From assembly GCA_902801885.1 (NCBI GenBank), contig CADCJX010000006.1, positions 62,001-126,000 on the forward strand: 64,000 nucleotides of DNA, written 5' to 3'. This stretch comes from an uncultured Bacteroidia bacterium (GTDB lineage: Bacteria > Bacteroidota > Bacteroidia > Bacteroidales > UBA932). The translations under genes and the position numbers were made by a program. Under the pieces are notes generated by a model, which saw nothing but the letters and a program-made list of their open reading frames with translations, did no database searches and was not told the origin of the DNA. Positions 27,803-36,735 of this stretch are shown here, in pieces (position 1 is the first letter of the stretch; each line of letters starts with the position of its first letter).

Positions 27803-29374
27803 CTAGCCACCCAAGGCATCCTGACGGTCGAGGAAGCGATAACCAGCCGCCTCCAACAGGTCTGCCGGAACGATGTCCCTCCCGCCTGAGAGGTCTGCGA
27901 TTGTCCTGGCCACTTTGAGGATCCTTGAATATGCTCTAGCGGACAATCCCAGACTGTCCATCATGGCTTCCATTACCTTCGAACATTCCAAATCCAGATG
28001 GCAGTACTTCTCAAGTTGCCGGTTTCCCATCTCCGCATTCGTGAATATCCCTTCTGAAACGAATCTTTCTGCCTGTATCGTCCTGGCCTTACTCACCCTC
28101 GCCGCCACTTCTGCGCTGCTTTCTCCTTTGGTCCTGCTGACAAGCTTCTTGTGCGGGACCGGATGAAGCCAGAGCTGGATGTCTATCCTGTCCATGACAG
28201 GACCGGAGAGTTTAGAAAGATAGGCCTGGCGCTGGCCCGGAGTGCAGCGGCATCTGTCCCCTTCACCGTAATAGCCACACGGACAAGGATTTGAAGCGGC
28301 TACCAGCATGAAAGATGCTGGATACTCAATCTTTGACCTAAGCCTCGAAATTACTACCTTGCGGTCCTCCATCGGCCCCCTGAGGGCTTCAAGGACAGAC
28401 TTAGGCATTTGGCCGTATTCATCAAGAAAGAGCACCCCATTGTGGGAGAGTGTAACCTCGCCGGGACGTATGTCCTGCCCGGCACCGCCGCCGATGATAG
28501 CAGGCAACGACGCACTGTAATGGGGCGCCCTGAAAGGCCTCTCCCTGACAAGTCCCGTCCCAGCCCTTTTCATCCCGCAAACCGAATATATCCGGCTGGT
28601 CACGGTAGACTCATCCGTAGACATCGGAGGAAGGATTCCGGCTATCGCCTTCGCAAGAGAACTCTTGCCGCTTCCAGGGGGACCGACCATGATAAGGTTG
28701 TGCCCACCGGCAGCTGCTATTTCAGCACCACGCTTCGCCCCCTCCTGGCCTATGATCTCTGAGAAATCCATCACCTCTCCTTTCCGCTGGGCTACGGACT
28801 TCACACGGGTAGAAGACAGTTCTTTGTACAAAGGAGTGTTCCAGACAAGCAGGTCCGAGCAGTCCTCCCTCTCTTCCAGAATCCTAAGCACATCTTCAAG
28901 GCTCCTGACCCCGAAAATTGAGAGGGATGTACACTCGGTAGCCTCCATAGCAGAGCGGAGCGGAAGTATGCAGCCAGACATTCCTTTCGAAGCAGCCAGG
29001 TCTGCAAACAGTAGTCCGCCCTGAACTTCCCGTACAGAACTATCCAGGCCAAGCTCACCCATTATCAGATATTTCCCTAGCCCAGTAAGCTCTTTCTGCC
29101 TGGAGGCTGCGATGATTCCAAGAGATATCGGGAGGTCATAGCCCCCGCCATTCTTATGCATGTCAGCCGGAGCGAGATTGATGACTATCTTCCTGCCCGG
29201 GATGTGGAATCCGAGGGCCTGCAAGGCAGTTACCGTACGGAGGAGGCTCTCTTTGACGGCCACGTCGGCCATGCCGACAAGATGGATCCCTATTCCCTGG
29301 GTTATGTCAACTTCGACGGTGACCGGTACCGCCTCTATGCCGATGCATTTGGCGGCGATGACATTCACTAGCAT
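27803..29374 (-). CDS. YifB family Mg chelatase-like AAA ATPase
   Basis: A 523-residue ComM/YifB protein, a DNA branch-migration helicase in transformation in other bacteria (family knowledge for ComM). The N-terminal ChlI-like domain covers about residues 20-140 (VDITQGIGIHLVGMADVAVKES, INLAPADMHKNGGGYDLPI). Then come Walker A MVGPPGSGKSSLAKAI, Walker B GVLFLDEYGQM, a Cys-rich insert NPCPCGYYGEGDRCRC and arginine-finger region SGPVMDRIDI. A C-terminal lid (GLSARAYSRILKVARTIADL) follows. Whether it helps DNA uptake here, with the short ComEC at 1.8 kb, is unproven. Confidence 0.93.
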   Translation of the reverse strand: MLVNVIAAKCIGIEAVPVTVEVDITQGIGIHLVGMADVAVKESLLRTVTALQALGFHIPGRKIVINLAPADMHKNGGGYDLPISLGIIAASRQKELTGLGKYLIMGELGLDSSVREVQGGLLFADLAASKGMSGCILPLRSAMEATECTSLSIFGVRSLEDVLRILEEREDCSDLLVWNTPLYKELSSTRVKSVAQRKGEVMDFSEIIGQEGAKRGAEIAAAGGHNLIMVGPPGSGKSSLAKAIAGILPPMSTDESTVTSRIYSVCGMKRAGTGLVRERPFRAPHYSASLPAIIGGGAGQDIRPGEVTLSHNGVLFLDEYGQMPKSVLEALRGPMEDRKVVISRLRSKIEYPASFMLVAASNPCPCGYYGEGDRCRCTPGQRQAYLSKLSGPVMDRIDIQLWLHPVPHKKLVSRTKGESSAEVAARVSKARTIQAERFVSEGIFTNAEMGNRQLEKYCHLDLECSKVMEAMMDSLGLSARAYSRILKVARTIADLSGGRDIVPADLLEAAGYRFLDRQDALGG

Positions 29375-29478
29375 AGTTCAAGTTATTAAGCTGTCACAAA
29401 GATGCCACGGTTGTGTTGATATCATTTAAAAAAACAGAAAAACGGCGCCTAAAAAACAGAAATTTTTTTCTTTGTGAG

Positions 29479-29486
29479 TATATTTG
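29479..29486 (+). promoter_or_regulatory. -7 box of nucleoside kinase gene
   Basis: TATATTTG is an exact TAnnTTTG match, 20 nt upstream of the ATG at 29507. Between box and start lies GGAGGA, an unusually good Shine-Dalgarno for this window. Confidence 0.6.
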
Positions 29487-29506
29487 CATGTTTTGGAGGA
29501 CACATC

Positions 29507-31228
29507 ATGGACAACAACGAAATCACTATTTTCTGCAAGAACGACGGTAAGAATCACAAGATAGAACTGGGCGGCACCCTTGGCGATCTCTCAAGGAAAT
29601 GGTGCAAGAGCGTAACCGACCCTAAGACAGGCCAGAAACTGGATGTCATAGCGGCACTTGTGGACAATAAGCTCAAGGAGCTGAACTACAAACCCATGAT
29701 CTTCCATCAGGTTGAATTCATAGGATTCAACCACCCGGACGGCCGTAGATGCTATCTCCGTTCCCTGTGCTTCGTACTCCAGAACGCTGTACGCGAACTC
29801 TATCCTGACAAGGTTTTGCTCGTAGACCATTCCCTTCCAAGCGGACTCTACTGCGAGATCACCGAGAAGACAAAGTTGGAAGACGGCCGCAACAAGGTCT
29901 ATTTCGTGACTGACGAAGAAATCGATGCCATCAAGGCAAAGATGAAGGATATCATCGCAAGGGACCTTCCTTTCACAAGGGTCAAGATGAACTCCGAAGA
30001 GGCACAGGAAATCTTCCTCAAGAACAACCAGCCTCAGAAGGCTGAACTCCAGAAGAGCATCGGAACCTTCATCTGCAGCGTATACTACCTTGACGGCAAG
30101 GCTGACACCATGCATGGTCCCCTCATCCCGTCGACCAGGTTCCTAAAGACATTCGACATAACCGGCATTGGCCAGGGATTCTGCCTCCAGGGGCCTGCAA
30201 TGACTGATTTCTCCAAGGTCATGCCAATGAAACGCCAGGCCAAGATCGCCGCCACCCTGAAGGAATATTCCGACTGGTGTTCAATCATCGGGATCGAGAG
30301 CGTCGGTTCGCTGAACTCGGCCATCAAGGCAGGCAGGGCCGTCGAAATCATCAATCTCTCCGAGGCCAGGCATGAACGTGAATATGCCAGGATAGCAGAC
30401 AAGATTTACGACAATCGCGGAGTAAAGCGCATAGTGATGATCGCCGGTCCTTCATCAAGCGGCAAGACATCCTCCTCGCTCCGTATTGCACTCCAATGCA
30501 AGGTCCTGGGACTCAAACCCAAGGTAATTGAACTTGACAATTATTTCGTCAACAGGGACTGCACTCCGAAAGACGAAGACGGGAAACTGGACTTCGAATC
30601 TCTCTACGCGATGGATCTGGATTTCCTCAACAAGCAGCTTAACCAGCTCCTGGACGGTGAGGAAGTAGAGATTCCGAAATATGATTTCAAATCAGGTTGC
30701 CGTACCTTCGTAGGGAACAAACTCCGCCTTGATGAAAAGGACATCCTGATCATGGAAGGCATCCATGCATTGAATCCGGAAATGACCTCTGCAGTAGACA
30801 ACTCCAGGATATTCAGGGTGTATGCCTCCGCCTTGACATCCCTCAACATCGATGAGAATGTCAACCTGTCTACATCCGACAACCGTCTGCTCCGCAGGAT
30901 GGTCAGGGACAACAGGGTGCGTGGAATCAGTCCGGAGAACACCATCCTGCTGTGGAACAGCGTCCGCAGGGGCGAGACAAGGAACATATTCCCGTTCCAG
31001 GAAAATGCAGATGCCTTGTTCAATTCGGCACTTATCTTCGAGCTGCCCATGTTGAAATACTATGCAGAACCCCTCTTGAGGCGTATCGCTCCGTCTTCAC
31101 CAGCCTACACCGAGGCCGTCCGCCTGCTCAAGTTCCTGGACTACATCGTAGCCCTCCAGCCTTCGGAAATAGCCGCCATCCCTCCCACATCCATCATGAG
31201 GGAGTTCATCGGCGGACAAACCCTGTAG
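29507..31228 (+). CDS. uridine kinase-like nucleoside kinase with TGS and ThrRS-SAD-like domains
   Basis: A 573-residue fusion protein. Residues 1-60 resemble a TGS domain (ITIFCKNDGKNHKIELGG), 60-270 resemble the editing/SAD region of threonyl-tRNA synthetase (VLLVDHSLPSGLYCEITEK, FTRVKMNSEEAQEIF), and 300-500 form a P-loop phosphoribulokinase/uridine kinase domain with Walker A AGPSSSGKTSSSL near 313. Such fusions are known in Bacteroidota and some other anaerobes and are annotated as nucleoside kinases. It lacks the catalytic core of a synthetase. ATG 29507 is chosen over a GTG at 29474 because GGAGGA lies just before it. Confidence 0.88.
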   Translation: MDNNEITIFCKNDGKNHKIELGGTLGDLSRKWCKSVTDPKTGQKLDVIAALVDNKLKELNYKPMIFHQVEFIGFNHPDGRRCYLRSLCFVLQNAVRELYPDKVLLVDHSLPSGLYCEITEKTKLEDGRNKVYFVTDEEIDAIKAKMKDIIARDLPFTRVKMNSEEAQEIFLKNNQPQKAELQKSIGTFICSVYYLDGKADTMHGPLIPSTRFLKTFDITGIGQGFCLQGPAMTDFSKVMPMKRQAKIAATLKEYSDWCSIIGIESVGSLNSAIKAGRAVEIINLSEARHEREYARIADKIYDNRGVKRIVMIAGPSSSGKTSSSLRIALQCKVLGLKPKVIELDNYFVNRDCTPKDEDGKLDFESLYAMDLDFLNKQLNQLLDGEEVEIPKYDFKSGCRTFVGNKLRLDEKDILIMEGIHALNPEMTSAVDNSRIFRVYASALTSLNIDENVNLSTSDNRLLRRMVRDNRVRGISPENTILLWNSVRRGETRNIFPFQENADALFNSALIFELPMLKYYAEPLLRRIAPSSPAYTEAVRLLKFLDYIVALQPSEIAAIPPTSIMREFIGGQTL

Positions 31229-31264
31229 GCCGCCTGCAGGGTCTGATGACCTTATTGACAGGAA

Positions 31265-33988
31265 TCAGATTACCTCGATGGCACCGTCCTCAATCCAGCC
31301 TTGACGACCGTCAGCAAGGGATATATTCATCCAGGAACCGACACTGTCGAGAATCTTGACTTTTGTGCCCTCATGGATGATGAATAGATCCTTACCGCCT
31401 GAAGGAGAGCTCTTTACAGAAGAGACAGGAAGCATTACGATTGCACTGTCCTTGCTCAGATAATCCTTCTTCTGCCACAGGGAGAAGCCCAGGCAGCAAA
31501 GTGACAGCAACAGGAAAACTATTCCGGAATAAAATCCAAGACGTCTCCTGCCAAGGGAAGATGCCAGAAGGAACAGGAGTCCCATGGTAAGAGCCAAGCC
31601 TAACAGAATCAGGAACAAGACAGCCCAGGTGTTGGAACCAAGAGTGTAACAGACCTTCCTGGCGAGACTCTTGAGGATGAATTCCGGGACCGCCTCGATC
31701 TTGTCCTGAACAAAACTGCCTGCAAACTCAAGGTTATAGCGAGCGTCCGAGCATGATGGATCAAGTCTCAAGGCCCTCTCATAATTGAGGATGGCCTTGG
31801 GGTAATTGCCAAGTTTGAAATAGGCGTCGCCTATGTTGCAGTATAGCTCCGGAGCCCCAAGCCCCATGGAAGCTATTCCCTCCCATGCCGAGACCGCATC
31901 CTGGTAACGGCTGTCAGAATAAGCCGTCACACCTTCCTGCCAGAGGATATCGGGATCCTGAACAGACTGAGATTCGGGAGCGGCAGTCTCAACAGCAGAG
32001 GTATCAGCCGGAGTGATCACGATCTGGTCGTTCTGGGCAAAGGTGCTGAAAGCGGTACCGACAGAGAGCAGAAGGGTAATTATCACTGCTGATGGACCTG
32101 ATCCTGGCTTGCGGATCTTCAGACTGGAATCAATGGCGGAAATAACATTGACGGCATTTTCATAATGGCTGTTCATGGCATCATGACCGGCATCAGGGGA
32201 ATACCTTGCGAATTCGCAGGCATCGATAAGATCTGTGAAAGCCTTCACATCCGCCTCCCCTACACCTCCTTCCTGGAGTGCGGTGGCAATGTTTTCCTTG
32301 CTGATTTCAGACATATCCATGTTGAGCTTGTCGGAGATGAAACCTATGAGAGCCTTGTGAAGTTCCTCATAGAAAGCTGTGTAAAGATTCTTCCCGAGGA
32401 AATCACCCGCCTGCTGGAGTCTCTTCCTGGCCATCTTGGTAGCTCTCCTGTTTTTGGACAGGGCCACATCAGCTTTCATTGCTGCCAGCTTCCTGGTAGC
32501 CAGCCAGGCTATGAGGGCAGCGGCAAGGATCAGGACAAGCAGGATGAAGAACAGGGGCGTACCCACGAAGAATGAATTCCCGGAAAGGGACGGTTTCTTA
32601 GTCGAAATGAAACGGATGTCGTCAGCAAGGCTCTTCACATCCCTGCGTTCGACTCCCGGAGCAGTGTTGACCTGTACGGACTGATCGCCACCTTTACCCT
32701 TTGCAACCTTGATGTGCAGGGGCTGGGTACGCAATGTGACATACTTTCCTGAAGTCACATCATAGTAGGAATATTCAACCGGTTCGATGGTGAAGTCTCC
32801 TGCACTCCTTGGAATGAACGGGAACTCGAAAGACTTGCTGCCTGAAGTACCTCCGTTGCTCTTGTCGGTGTTCTCGGTCGTCTTGGTGTCATAGACCTCG
32901 AAATCCGGAGGGAAACTGACCTTGGGTTCCTCGAGGAGGGACACGTTGCCCCTTCCTGAAAGGGTGATAACCAATGAACCTGCATCATGGGCCTTGAGCT
33001 CATCGGAGGAAAGACGGGCGGATATTCCGAAACTGCCAACGCCACCGCCGAAGGAAGCAGGCTGACCTGCAGGCAGAGGATTGACCTTCACCTTGACGGC
33101 CGGAGTAGTGATCCTCTTCCTGATGGTACGGTACTCATCCTGGAAGAAACTGTCGAAGATGCTGTTGGAAGTAGGGGTGTTGACCCTTATGTTGACAAGG
33201 CAGACCAGCTCCGCCGGATCGATGGTTATCGTTCCGGACTGCTGCGGGATAAGTACATAGCTCCTCAGTACAGCAGTATTGTAGATCTTGTCGTCAAAAC
33301 TCTCCCTCTTGAATTCGATGTTGGTGGGAGAATATGTTTCCTGGCTCCAGAAGCCATTGAAACTTGGAAACTTGGCATTCTCGAAACCAGCGATATTTAC
33401 CCTTTGGTAGAGTTTGAGGGTAGCTGTGACGGGTTCACCCATCACCACTTCGGAACGACTGAGCGACAGCCTCATGAATAAGTCTTCCGTAGGGATCTCC
33501 CCTGTCGCAGCCTGCTGGCGGGCAGTCCCTGAGGATCCTTGTGATCCACCCTGACCGGAACCGGAAAGCTGGTTCCCTTGTGACGAAGAAGAAGCATCGG
33601 TCACGACCTGGATCGATGTCTGCGAAGAAGAGATCTTGTCGCCGGATACGGTAGCCGTGGCAGCCGGGATCTGAAAAGTACCAGTAGATTTTGACAGAAG
33701 GATGTAGGTATAGGTGGTCTGATGGGAAGAAGATCTCTTCCCGTTCACTATCTGAATACTCGTGGAAGTACCCTTCTGGGGGCCCCAGACCAGCTGGAAA
33801 TCTTCACTGGGAGACCATGAGAAATCAGACGGGTTCTTCTCCCCCTCAATGATGAAGGTGACATTGAACTGTTCGCCCAAGGCAACCACGTTGGGTGCTT
33901 CTACCCGGATAGCATTCTGGGCCGACATCCCTAGTGTCGCAGCGAGCGATAGCACCGCAAGGGCGGTTATGTACATTATCCTTTTCAT
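31265..33988 (-). CDS. BatD-BatE fusion protein
   Basis: A 907-residue membrane protein. Residues 1-22 are a signal peptide, and about 25-480 are BatD-type beta domains (VEAPNVVALGEQFNVTFIIEG, AGDFTIEPVEYSYYDVTSGKY) with a helix near 490-510. At about 630-650 a second signal-peptide-like stretch (SAVIITLLLSVGTAFSTFAQ) starts a BatE-like part with TPR (CNIGDAYFKLGNYPKAILNYERALRLDP), two helices and a C-terminal SH3-like domain (IIHEGTKVKILDSVGSWMNI). BatD and BatE are usually separate genes, so this is a fusion. It is the last gene of the moxR-bat operon, which has been linked to stress and oxygen tolerance in Bacteroides (family knowledge). Confidence 0.85.
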   Translation of the reverse strand: MKRIMYITALAVLSLAATLGMSAQNAIRVEAPNVVALGEQFNVTFIIEGEKNPSDFSWSPSEDFQLVWGPQKGTSTSIQIVNGKRSSSHQTTYTYILLSKSTGTFQIPAATATVSGDKISSSQTSIQVVTDASSSSQGNQLSGSGQGGSQGSSGTARQQAATGEIPTEDLFMRLSLSRSEVVMGEPVTATLKLYQRVNIAGFENAKFPSFNGFWSQETYSPTNIEFKRESFDDKIYNTAVLRSYVLIPQQSGTITIDPAELVCLVNIRVNTPTSNSIFDSFFQDEYRTIRKRITTPAVKVKVNPLPAGQPASFGGGVGSFGISARLSSDELKAHDAGSLVITLSGRGNVSLLEEPKVSFPPDFEVYDTKTTENTDKSNGGTSGSKSFEFPFIPRSAGDFTIEPVEYSYYDVTSGKYVTLRTQPLHIKVAKGKGGDQSVQVNTAPGVERRDVKSLADDIRFISTKKPSLSGNSFFVGTPLFFILLVLILAAALIAWLATRKLAAMKADVALSKNRRATKMARKRLQQAGDFLGKNLYTAFYEELHKALIGFISDKLNMDMSEISKENIATALQEGGVGEADVKAFTDLIDACEFARYSPDAGHDAMNSHYENAVNVISAIDSSLKIRKPGSGPSAVIITLLLSVGTAFSTFAQNDQIVITPADTSAVETAAPESQSVQDPDILWQEGVTAYSDSRYQDAVSAWEGIASMGLGAPELYCNIGDAYFKLGNYPKAILNYERALRLDPSCSDARYNLEFAGSFVQDKIEAVPEFILKSLARKVCYTLGSNTWAVLFLILLGLALTMGLLFLLASSLGRRRLGFYSGIVFLLLSLCCLGFSLWQKKDYLSKDSAIVMLPVSSVKSSPSGGKDLFIIHEGTKVKILDSVGSWMNISLADGRQGWIEDGAIEVI

Positions 33989-33995
33989 CTTCTGC

Positions 33996-34745
33996 TTACC
34001 AATTCTTGTCTTTCTGTCGGGATTTGAGGACTGCGGCCTTTTCCTTGTTGACCTTGTCCTGGGTTTCCTTTTCCCTAGCCTGTATCGCTTTCAGCATCTG
34101 CTGGGCCTGCTGAGGGGAAATCTTTGAATCTCCCTGGCCCTGACCTTGCTGATCCTGATTCTGGTCTTGGTTCTGATCTTGATTCTGGTTCTGATCCTGT
34201 TGATTCTGATTCTGGTTCTGATCCTGTTGATTCTGATTCTGGTTCTGATCCTGCTGGTTCTGATTTTGGTTCTGGTCATCATTGCCACCTCCGCCTCCAC
34301 CGCCCTGATTCTTGAGCATCAGCTTGGCGTAGGCGTAGTTCTCCTTGGCATCCATGTCATCAGGACGTCTCAGCAAAGACTGCTTGTAAGCCTCGACAGC
34401 CCCGCTCCAGTCCTCCTTCTTGACGGCTACATTGCCTAGATTATAGTAATAATCAGCCGCAGACGGACTTACAGAAGCTTCCTCCTTGACCTTTTCAAGA
34501 GACTTTCCAGCCTCCTCGAAATTATCCTGACGGTAGAGGGCATTTGCCAGATTATATGACGCTGCCACGGAGGAGGTGTCTTTGACAAGTGCCTTCCGGT
34601 ACTCTATCTCGCTCTTCTGCCAGTTTCCTTTCTTGAACTGCCTGTTGCCGGAACGGACCTCCCTCCTGTCAGGTTGGGCAAGCGCTGCGGTGCAGGAAAG
34701 CACCGCCAAAACGACTAACAATGAATATCTAACCAGTCCTTTCAT
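33996..34745 (-). CDS. batC: BatC TPR protein with Gln/Asn repeat
   Basis: A 249-residue periplasmic or membrane-anchored protein with a signal peptide (MKGLVRYSLLVVLAVLSCTAALAQ) and three or more TPR units at about residues 28-145 (AASYNLANALYRQDNFEEAG, YYYNLGNVAVKKEDWSGAVEAYKQ). A Gly/Asp/Gln/Asn linker of about 60 residues follows, made of 27-nt DNA repeats, then a charged helical end. TPR proteins with such Gln/Asn-rich tails are typical of Bat operons. It is 7 nt upstream of batDE and its start touches the batB stop. Confidence 0.88.
   Translation of the reverse strand: MKGLVRYSLLVVLAVLSCTAALAQPDRREVRSGNRQFKKGNWQKSEIEYRKALVKDTSSVAASYNLANALYRQDNFEEAGKSLEKVKEEASVSPSAADYYYNLGNVAVKKEDWSGAVEAYKQSLLRRPDDMDAKENYAYAKLMLKNQGGGGGGGNDDQNQNQNQQDQNQNQNQQDQNQNQNQQDQNQNQDQNQDQNQDQQGQGQGDSKISPQQAQQMLKAIQAREKETQDKVNKEKAAVLKSRQKDKNW
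34140..34280. repeat. 27-nt tandem repeat in batC
   Basis: Two perfect-length copies of a 27-nt unit (34201-34227 and 34228-34254, differing at the last base), with shorter related units on both sides. It encodes a nine-residue Gln/Asp/Asn unit and is prone to length change in frame. Confidence 0.85.
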
Positions 34746-35749
34746 TACCTTTCAAACAAATGCCTGCGGGAACGTCTCTCACCGATCAACATCTCAAGGA
34801 CCAGCAATGCGAGAGCTACTCCCAGGAAATACATGAACTGCTCGTCATATTCTTCGAACATGACTGAATTGAATTCTTCCTGCTGCATCTTCTGGATGTC
34901 AGCGATGATGGGAGTCAGGCCGAACTCGTCATTGCCGGCATGCACATAGGCTCCTCCTCCGGCGGAAGCGATCTCTTTCAGGGTTTCCTCATCGAGTCTT
35001 GTCACCACGATGTTGCCCTCCTTGTCCTTCAGCAGCCCCCCGTCCATCGGAATCGGCTGCCCCTCCTGGGAACCCACTCCGATAGTATAGACCTTCACTC
35101 CAACCTCCGCAGCCTGCATTGCAGCGGCAACTGCATCATCCTCATGATTCTCTCCGTCGGTGATCACTATTATCGCACGACTCTGCTCACTCTGAGAACT
35201 GAAGCTCCTGACCGCCGTGTTGATTGCATCTCCGATCGCTGTTCCCTGGATAGGCACTGATTGAGTGGAGATATTGCTCAGGAACATCTTTGCACTGACA
35301 TAATCCGAGGTGATGGGCAGCTGCACGAAAGAGCTTCCGGCGAAGATGATAAGACCTATCCTGTCGTCCTGGAGCTTGTCCGTAATTCTCGATATGGCAA
35401 GTTTGGCCCGCTCGAGCCTGTTCGGAGAATAATCCTGGGCAAGCATAGAGTTGGAAACGTCGAGGGCGATCATTATCTCAGCCCCTCGTGCCTTATACTC
35501 TTTGAGCTTGGCCCCGATCTGCGGCCGGGAAAGGCCTATGACAAAGAATAGGAAGGCCAATGAATATATTACCGCACGAACCCATCTCTTGGAACGGGAC
35601 CACGAGGGCATCAGTTCGTTCACGAGATCCTCGTCGCCCAGCTTGCGAAGGCGGCGCCTTCTCGCCCCCATCCAGACCGCCAGGCCTATGAAGAAGAACG
35701 GGATCAGCAGGAGCAGAAGAAGGAACTGCGGATGTGCGAATATGATCAT
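34745..35749 (-). CDS. batB: BatB von Willebrand factor A membrane protein
   Basis: A 334-residue protein with helices at about residues 8-28 and 60-76 and at the C-terminus (FMYFLGVALALLVLEMLI), and a VWA domain at about 88-280. The MIDAS motif is intact: DVSNSM (DxSxS), TAIGDAI (Thr) and ITDGENHEDD (Asp). It faces the periplasm, probably binding the partner BatA or TPR proteins via the metal site. Its stop overlaps the batC start by one base and its start overlaps the batA stop by 4 bp. Confidence 0.92.
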   Translation of the reverse strand: MIIFAHPQFLLLLLLIPFFFIGLAVWMGARRRRLRKLGDEDLVNELMPSWSRSKRWVRAVIYSLAFLFFVIGLSRPQIGAKLKEYKARGAEIMIALDVSNSMLAQDYSPNRLERAKLAISRITDKLQDDRIGLIIFAGSSFVQLPITSDYVSAKMFLSNISTQSVPIQGTAIGDAINTAVRSFSSQSEQSRAIIVITDGENHEDDAVAAAMQAAEVGVKVYTIGVGSQEGQPIPMDGGLLKDKEGNIVVTRLDEETLKEIASAGGGAYVHAGNDEFGLTPIIADIQKMQQEEFNSVMFEEYDEQFMYFLGVALALLVLEMLIGERRSRRHLFER

Positions 35750-36735
35750 GGCAACCTCCTCAAAACTAAGACTTTGATCAACATTTCAAGAAGCAGGCAG
35801 GCAAGGGCGGCAAGGGCGTAACCCAAGAAGAGTTCCTTGTAGACAGGGAAACTGTCAACCGTCGTGCGGGCCTTTTCCATCTTGTTGATCTCCGAATATA
35901 TTTCCGAAAGCTTCGTGTTGTCGGTCGCCCTGAAGTAGCGGCCTCCGGTGGCAGAAGCTATGCTGTTCAATAATTTCTCATCGATCTCGACCTTCATGTT
36001 CTGCACCTGGACTCCCCACGGTGTCATGACCGGATAAGGAGCTTCGCCGTTGGCTCCGACTCCGATTGTATAGACCCTGATACCATAGATCTTGGCAATT
36101 TCAGCAGCCGTCTCAGGAGAGACCTCGCCGCTGTTGTTCACACCATCAGTCAGCAGGATCACGACCCGGCTCTTGGCATCCGAATCCTTCATCCTAGCCA
36201 CAGCAGTAGCCAGGCCGTTTCCGATTGCAGTACCGTCCTCGATAAGGTCGGTGGAAATCTCCTTCATCAGGTTGATCAGGGTAGCCCGGTCGGTCGTCAG
36301 AGGGCATTGGGTGTAGCTCTCGCCTGCAAAGACCACTATTCCCATCCTGTCGGAAGGCCTCTGGGAGATGAACTCGATGGCTATGTCCTTGGCCGCACTT
36401 ATCCTGTCAGGAGTGAAGTCCCTCGCAAGCATACTGGTAGACACGTCCATGGCCAGGACGATGTCGATCCCTTCAGTGTCGATCCTCTCAACCTTGCGTG
36501 AGGAACGGGGGCGCGCTATTGCAACCACAAGGAGACACAAGGCTGCAATCCTAAGCAGGAATGGCAGGTGCCTGACAATGTCAAGGACAGACTTTCCGCC
36601 AGCCTTCCAAGGGGTAGCCTTGGACACGCGAAGATGTGGCCTCCGGTCAGCTATCTCGATATAGAGGTAGCGGAGTACCAGGAGGAATGGTACCAGAAGC
36701 AGCCAGAGAAGTTTGGGATACTCGAAAAACATCAC
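35746..36735 (-). CDS. batA: BatA von Willebrand factor A membrane protein
   Basis: A 329-residue VWA protein with two N-terminal helices (LLWLLLVPFLLVLRYLY and LLRIAALCLLVVAIA), a VWA domain with complete MIDAS (DVSTSM, TAIGNGL, LTDGVNNSG) at about residues 92-290, and a C-terminal helix. It is homologous to BatB next door, an old duplication conserved across Bacteroidota. The start is one of two adjacent Met codons and overlaps the upstream gene by 4 bp. Inner membrane, VWA domain outside the cytoplasm. Confidence 0.92.
   Translation of the reverse strand: MMFFEYPKLLWLLLVPFLLVLRYLYIEIADRRPHLRVSKATPWKAGGKSVLDIVRHLPFLLRIAALCLLVVAIARPRSSRKVERIDTEGIDIVLAMDVSTSMLARDFTPDRISAAKDIAIEFISQRPSDRMGIVVFAGESYTQCPLTTDRATLINLMKEISTDLIEDGTAIGNGLATAVARMKDSDAKSRVVILLTDGVNNSGEVSPETAAEIAKIYGIRVYTIGVGANGEAPYPVMTPWGVQVQNMKVEIDEKLLNSIASATGGRYFRATDNTKLSEIYSEINKMEKARTTVDSFPVYKELFLGYALAALACLLLEMLIKVLVLRRLP

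Noticed and set aside
31218..31245. ACCCTG...CAGGGT hairpin at the end of the nucleoside kinase gene
   Set aside because: Overlaps the stop codon and has no U-run; a terminator is possible but not supported.
34124..34439. Plus-strand open frames with hydrophobic repeats opposite batC
   Set aside because: They are the antisense of the Gln/Asn-coding repeat (Leu/Ile/Val-rich by complement). No start signal or family match.
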